DNA from: an uncultured Oscillospiraceae bacterium
GTDB lineage: Bacteria > Bacillota > Clostridia > Oscillospirales > Acutalibacteraceae
Reading direction: 5' to 3'
DNA length: 8,245 nucleotides
NCBI GenBank assembly: GCA_900552985.1
Contig: USBP01000051.1
Coordinates: forward strand, 1 to 8,245
Positions 7,581 to 8,245 of this stretch are shown here, one piece after another; within the stretch, counting starts at the first letter, position 1; each line of letters begins with the position of its first letter. The notes below the pieces were generated by a model. The model was not told the origin of the DNA. It did no database searches and saw only the letters and a program-made list of their open reading frames with translations. The translations under genes and the position numbers were made by a program.

Positions 7581-7629
7581 TAAAAATTTTAAAAAAATGA
7601 TTGACAAAATCCGCATGTGCGGATATAAT
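7581..7629 (+). promoter_or_regulatory. Consensus sigma-A promoter of the tRNA-Leu operon
   Basis: A perfect TTGACA (7601-7606) and a perfect TATAAT (7624-7629) are separated by exactly 17 bases. An A/T tract at 7581-7599 directly upstream looks like an UP element. Transcription would begin near 7635-7637, leaving only a few bases before the first tRNA at 7642. The spacer contains the inverted repeat ATCCGCA-TG-TGCGGAT (7609-7624). Confidence 0.95.
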
Positions 7630-7641
7630 AATGACTGTCGC

Positions 7642-7725
7642 GCGAGAGTGGCGGAATCGGCAGACGCGCACGTTTGAGGGGCGTGTGGTAATCCCGTACG
7701 GGTTCAAGTCCCGTCTCTCGCACCA
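7642..7725 (+). tRNA. tRNA-Leu(GAG)
   Basis: The acceptor stem GCGAGAG (7642-7648) pairs with CTCTCGC (7715-7721), followed by discriminator A and encoded CCA (7723-7725). The anticodon stem CACGT (7669-7673) with GCGTG (7681-7685) closes with a T-G pair around the loop TTGAGGG, giving anticodon GAG (7676-7678), which reads CUU/CUC. The T arm is ACGGG-TTCAAGT-CCCGT. The D-arm sequence TGGCGGAATCGGCAGACGC is typical of bacterial Leu tRNA. The variable region between the anticodon and T stems is 12 bases. Confidence 0.96.
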
Positions 7726-7726
7726 C

Positions 7727-7763
7727 AAAGGCGATGGGTCAGGTTGACGGATTTCATCGCTTT
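7727..7763 (+). other. Hairpin spacer between the two tRNA genes
   Basis: AAAG (7727-7730) and CGATG (7732-7736) pair with CATCG (7755-7759) and CTTT (7760-7763), with one bulged G. Nested inside, GTCA (7738-7741) pairs with TGAC (7745-7748). The 43-base spacer would thus fold on itself, separating the two tRNAs in the precursor. It is likely a processing spacer. TTGAC within it resembles a -35 box, but no -10 box is available before the next tRNA. Confidence 0.65.
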
Positions 7764-7768
7764 CATAT

Positions 7769-7855
7769 GCAGCTGTGGCGGAATTGGCAGACGCGCTAGA
7801 TTCAGGTTCTAGTGAAAGCAATTTCATAAGGGTTCAAGTCCCTTCAGCTGCACCA
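7769..7855 (+). tRNA. tRNA-Leu(CAG)
   Basis: The acceptor stem GCAGCTG (7769-7775) pairs with CAGCTGC (7845-7851), followed by A and encoded CCA (7853-7855). The anticodon stem CTAGA/TCTAG (7796-7800 and 7808-7812) closes the loop TTCAGGT with anticodon CAG (7803-7805), reading CUG. The long variable arm TGAAA-GCAAT-TTCA is diagnostic of a class II tRNA. The T arm is AAGGG-TTCAAGT-CCCTT. It is co-transcribed with the upstream tRNA-Leu(GAG). Confidence 0.97.
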
Positions 7856-7860
7856 TAGCA

Positions 7861-7916
7861 AATCCCCGTAACTACGTCGTTTGACATGGTTACGGGGATT
7901 CTATTTTGATTTATTT
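7861..7916 (+). terminator. Rho-independent terminator of the tRNA operon
   Basis: The perfect 12-bp stem AATCCCCGTAAC (7861-7872) and GTTACGGGGATT (7889-7900) has a 16-base loop and is followed by CTATTTTGATTTATTT. It starts 5 bases after the second tRNA. On the other strand it also lies just past the stop codon of the convergent small gene, so it may serve both, although the T run on that side is short. Confidence 0.92.
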
Positions 7917-8184
7917 CCGCGCCTGTTTTTGCGGTTTGCTCCCTTTTGCTCCCTTTTTCATCTCGGAACGGCGCTTTTGCACCTCCTCAAATGTGATCAC
8001 GACGGCCTCTCTCTTTTGCTCCTCCGTCACATGAGTATAGCGCTTGTCCATCGATAACCGTCTCAACCTTTCCATTCGACAAATAGACCTCGAAGCATTT
8101 CGTTCCGTACCAAACGTCATAATATGCGTTTCCGTTTTCAGCCCTCTTGTCATAGATGCTGCAGATGGCTTCTAACCTATTCAC
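7911..8184 (-). pseudogene. Small unrecognised gene split by a +1 frameshift
   Basis: Two overlapping minus-strand frames join into one plausible protein of 90 residues. Frame one begins at the GTG at 8184 (VNRLEAICSIYDKRAENGNA, then YYDVWYGTKCFEVYLSNG) and runs to VIDGQ. If one base is skipped near 8041-8043, reading continues as RYTHVTEEQKREAVVITFEE, then VQKRRSEMKKGAKGSKPQK and a TAA at 7911. Without the skip, frame one continues with low-complexity sequence to a TGA at 7987. The joined product has a beta-rich, aromatic N-terminal half and a highly charged, lysine-rich C-terminal half. I do not recognise the family. The start is weak: no good ribosome binding site precedes the GTG, and a TAG lies four codons upstream in frame. 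The gene may be a decayed accessory gene, a sequencing error, or a programmed +1 shift. Its position just past a tRNA operon would fit a mobile-element remnant, but nothing else here shows that. Confidence 0.5.
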
Positions 8185-8185
8185 C

Positions 8186-8216
8186 GTTGAAACAATCTAC
8201 CCCGCAAGGGGACAAC
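8186..8216. other. GC hairpin at the right edge, upstream of the small gene
   Basis: CCCC (8200-8203) and GGGG (8208-8211) flank a GCAA tetraloop on the plus strand, which is a stable GNRA-type hairpin. GTTG (8186-8189) and CAAC (8213-8216) could form an outer stem. It lies directly upstream of the GTG of the small minus-strand gene, in the position of a leader or operator. The remaining sequence to the window end (8217-8245) holds CGGGCCCG but nothing I can assign. Confidence 0.35.
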
Positions 8217-8245
8217 CCAATTTTACGTACCGGGCCCGCTGCACA

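Noticed and set aside
7432..7677. 81-residue plus-strand open frame ending in the first tRNA
   Set aside because: It runs through the consensus promoter and into the tRNA (RVAESADAHV is tRNA-Leu sequence read as protein) and has no ribosome binding site.
7405..7827. 140-residue minus-strand open frame across both tRNA genes
   Set aside because: It is antisense to tRNA-Leu sequence. The WCERRDLNPYG stretch is a familiar artefact of frames read through tRNA genes.

Overview
The window looks like chromosomal DNA of a spore-forming, moderately GC-rich member of the Clostridia (Bacillota), plausibly a gut or host-associated species. The reasons are a SpoIVA of exactly the Bacillus length lying next to a SipL (DUF3794 plus LysM) homologue, strong AAGGAGG-type ribosome binding sites, Leu tRNA genes with encoded CCA behind a consensus sigma-A promoter, and a sialidase/sugar-transporter pair typical of host-glycan users. 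I cannot name the genus. All four intact protein genes lie on the minus strand, and the two tRNA genes lie on the plus strand.

Layout from left to right. Positions 17-3893 hold a two-gene minus-strand unit. A cytoplasmic GH33 exo-sialidase (2592-3893) is followed after 37 bases by a GPH-family sugar:cation symporter (17-2554). The symporter carries a 332-residue charged helical C-terminal tail, part of which is built from a 57-bp (19-residue) tandem repeat. An AT-rich intergenic stretch of about 330 bases (3894-4223) holds a strong hairpin and a weak candidate promoter. Positions 4224-7267 hold a minus-strand spore-coat morphogenesis pair, sipL followed after 29 bases by spoIVA. The two products are known partners: SpoIVA is the ATPase that polymerises on the forespore surface, and SipL binds it through its LysM domain. 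A gap of about 310 bases without a convincing gene follows.

From 7581 to 7916 there is a compact plus-strand tRNA operon. It has an AT-rich upstream tract, a perfect TTGACA-17-TATAAT promoter whose spacer is mostly an inverted repeat, tRNA-Leu(GAG), a hairpin spacer, tRNA-Leu(CAG) and a 12-bp perfect-stem terminator. Convergent to it, on the minus strand at 7911-8184, is a small unrecognised gene split by a single-base frameshift, with a GC hairpin just upstream of it near the right edge.

How the genes could work together: the sialidase and symporter probably import and process a sialylated or related glycan inside the cell, because the sialidase has no secretion signal. The sipL-spoIVA pair builds the basal layer of the spore coat. 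The features most worth a second look are the repeat-bearing tail of the transporter, the palindrome inside the tRNA promoter spacer, and the frameshifted small gene.
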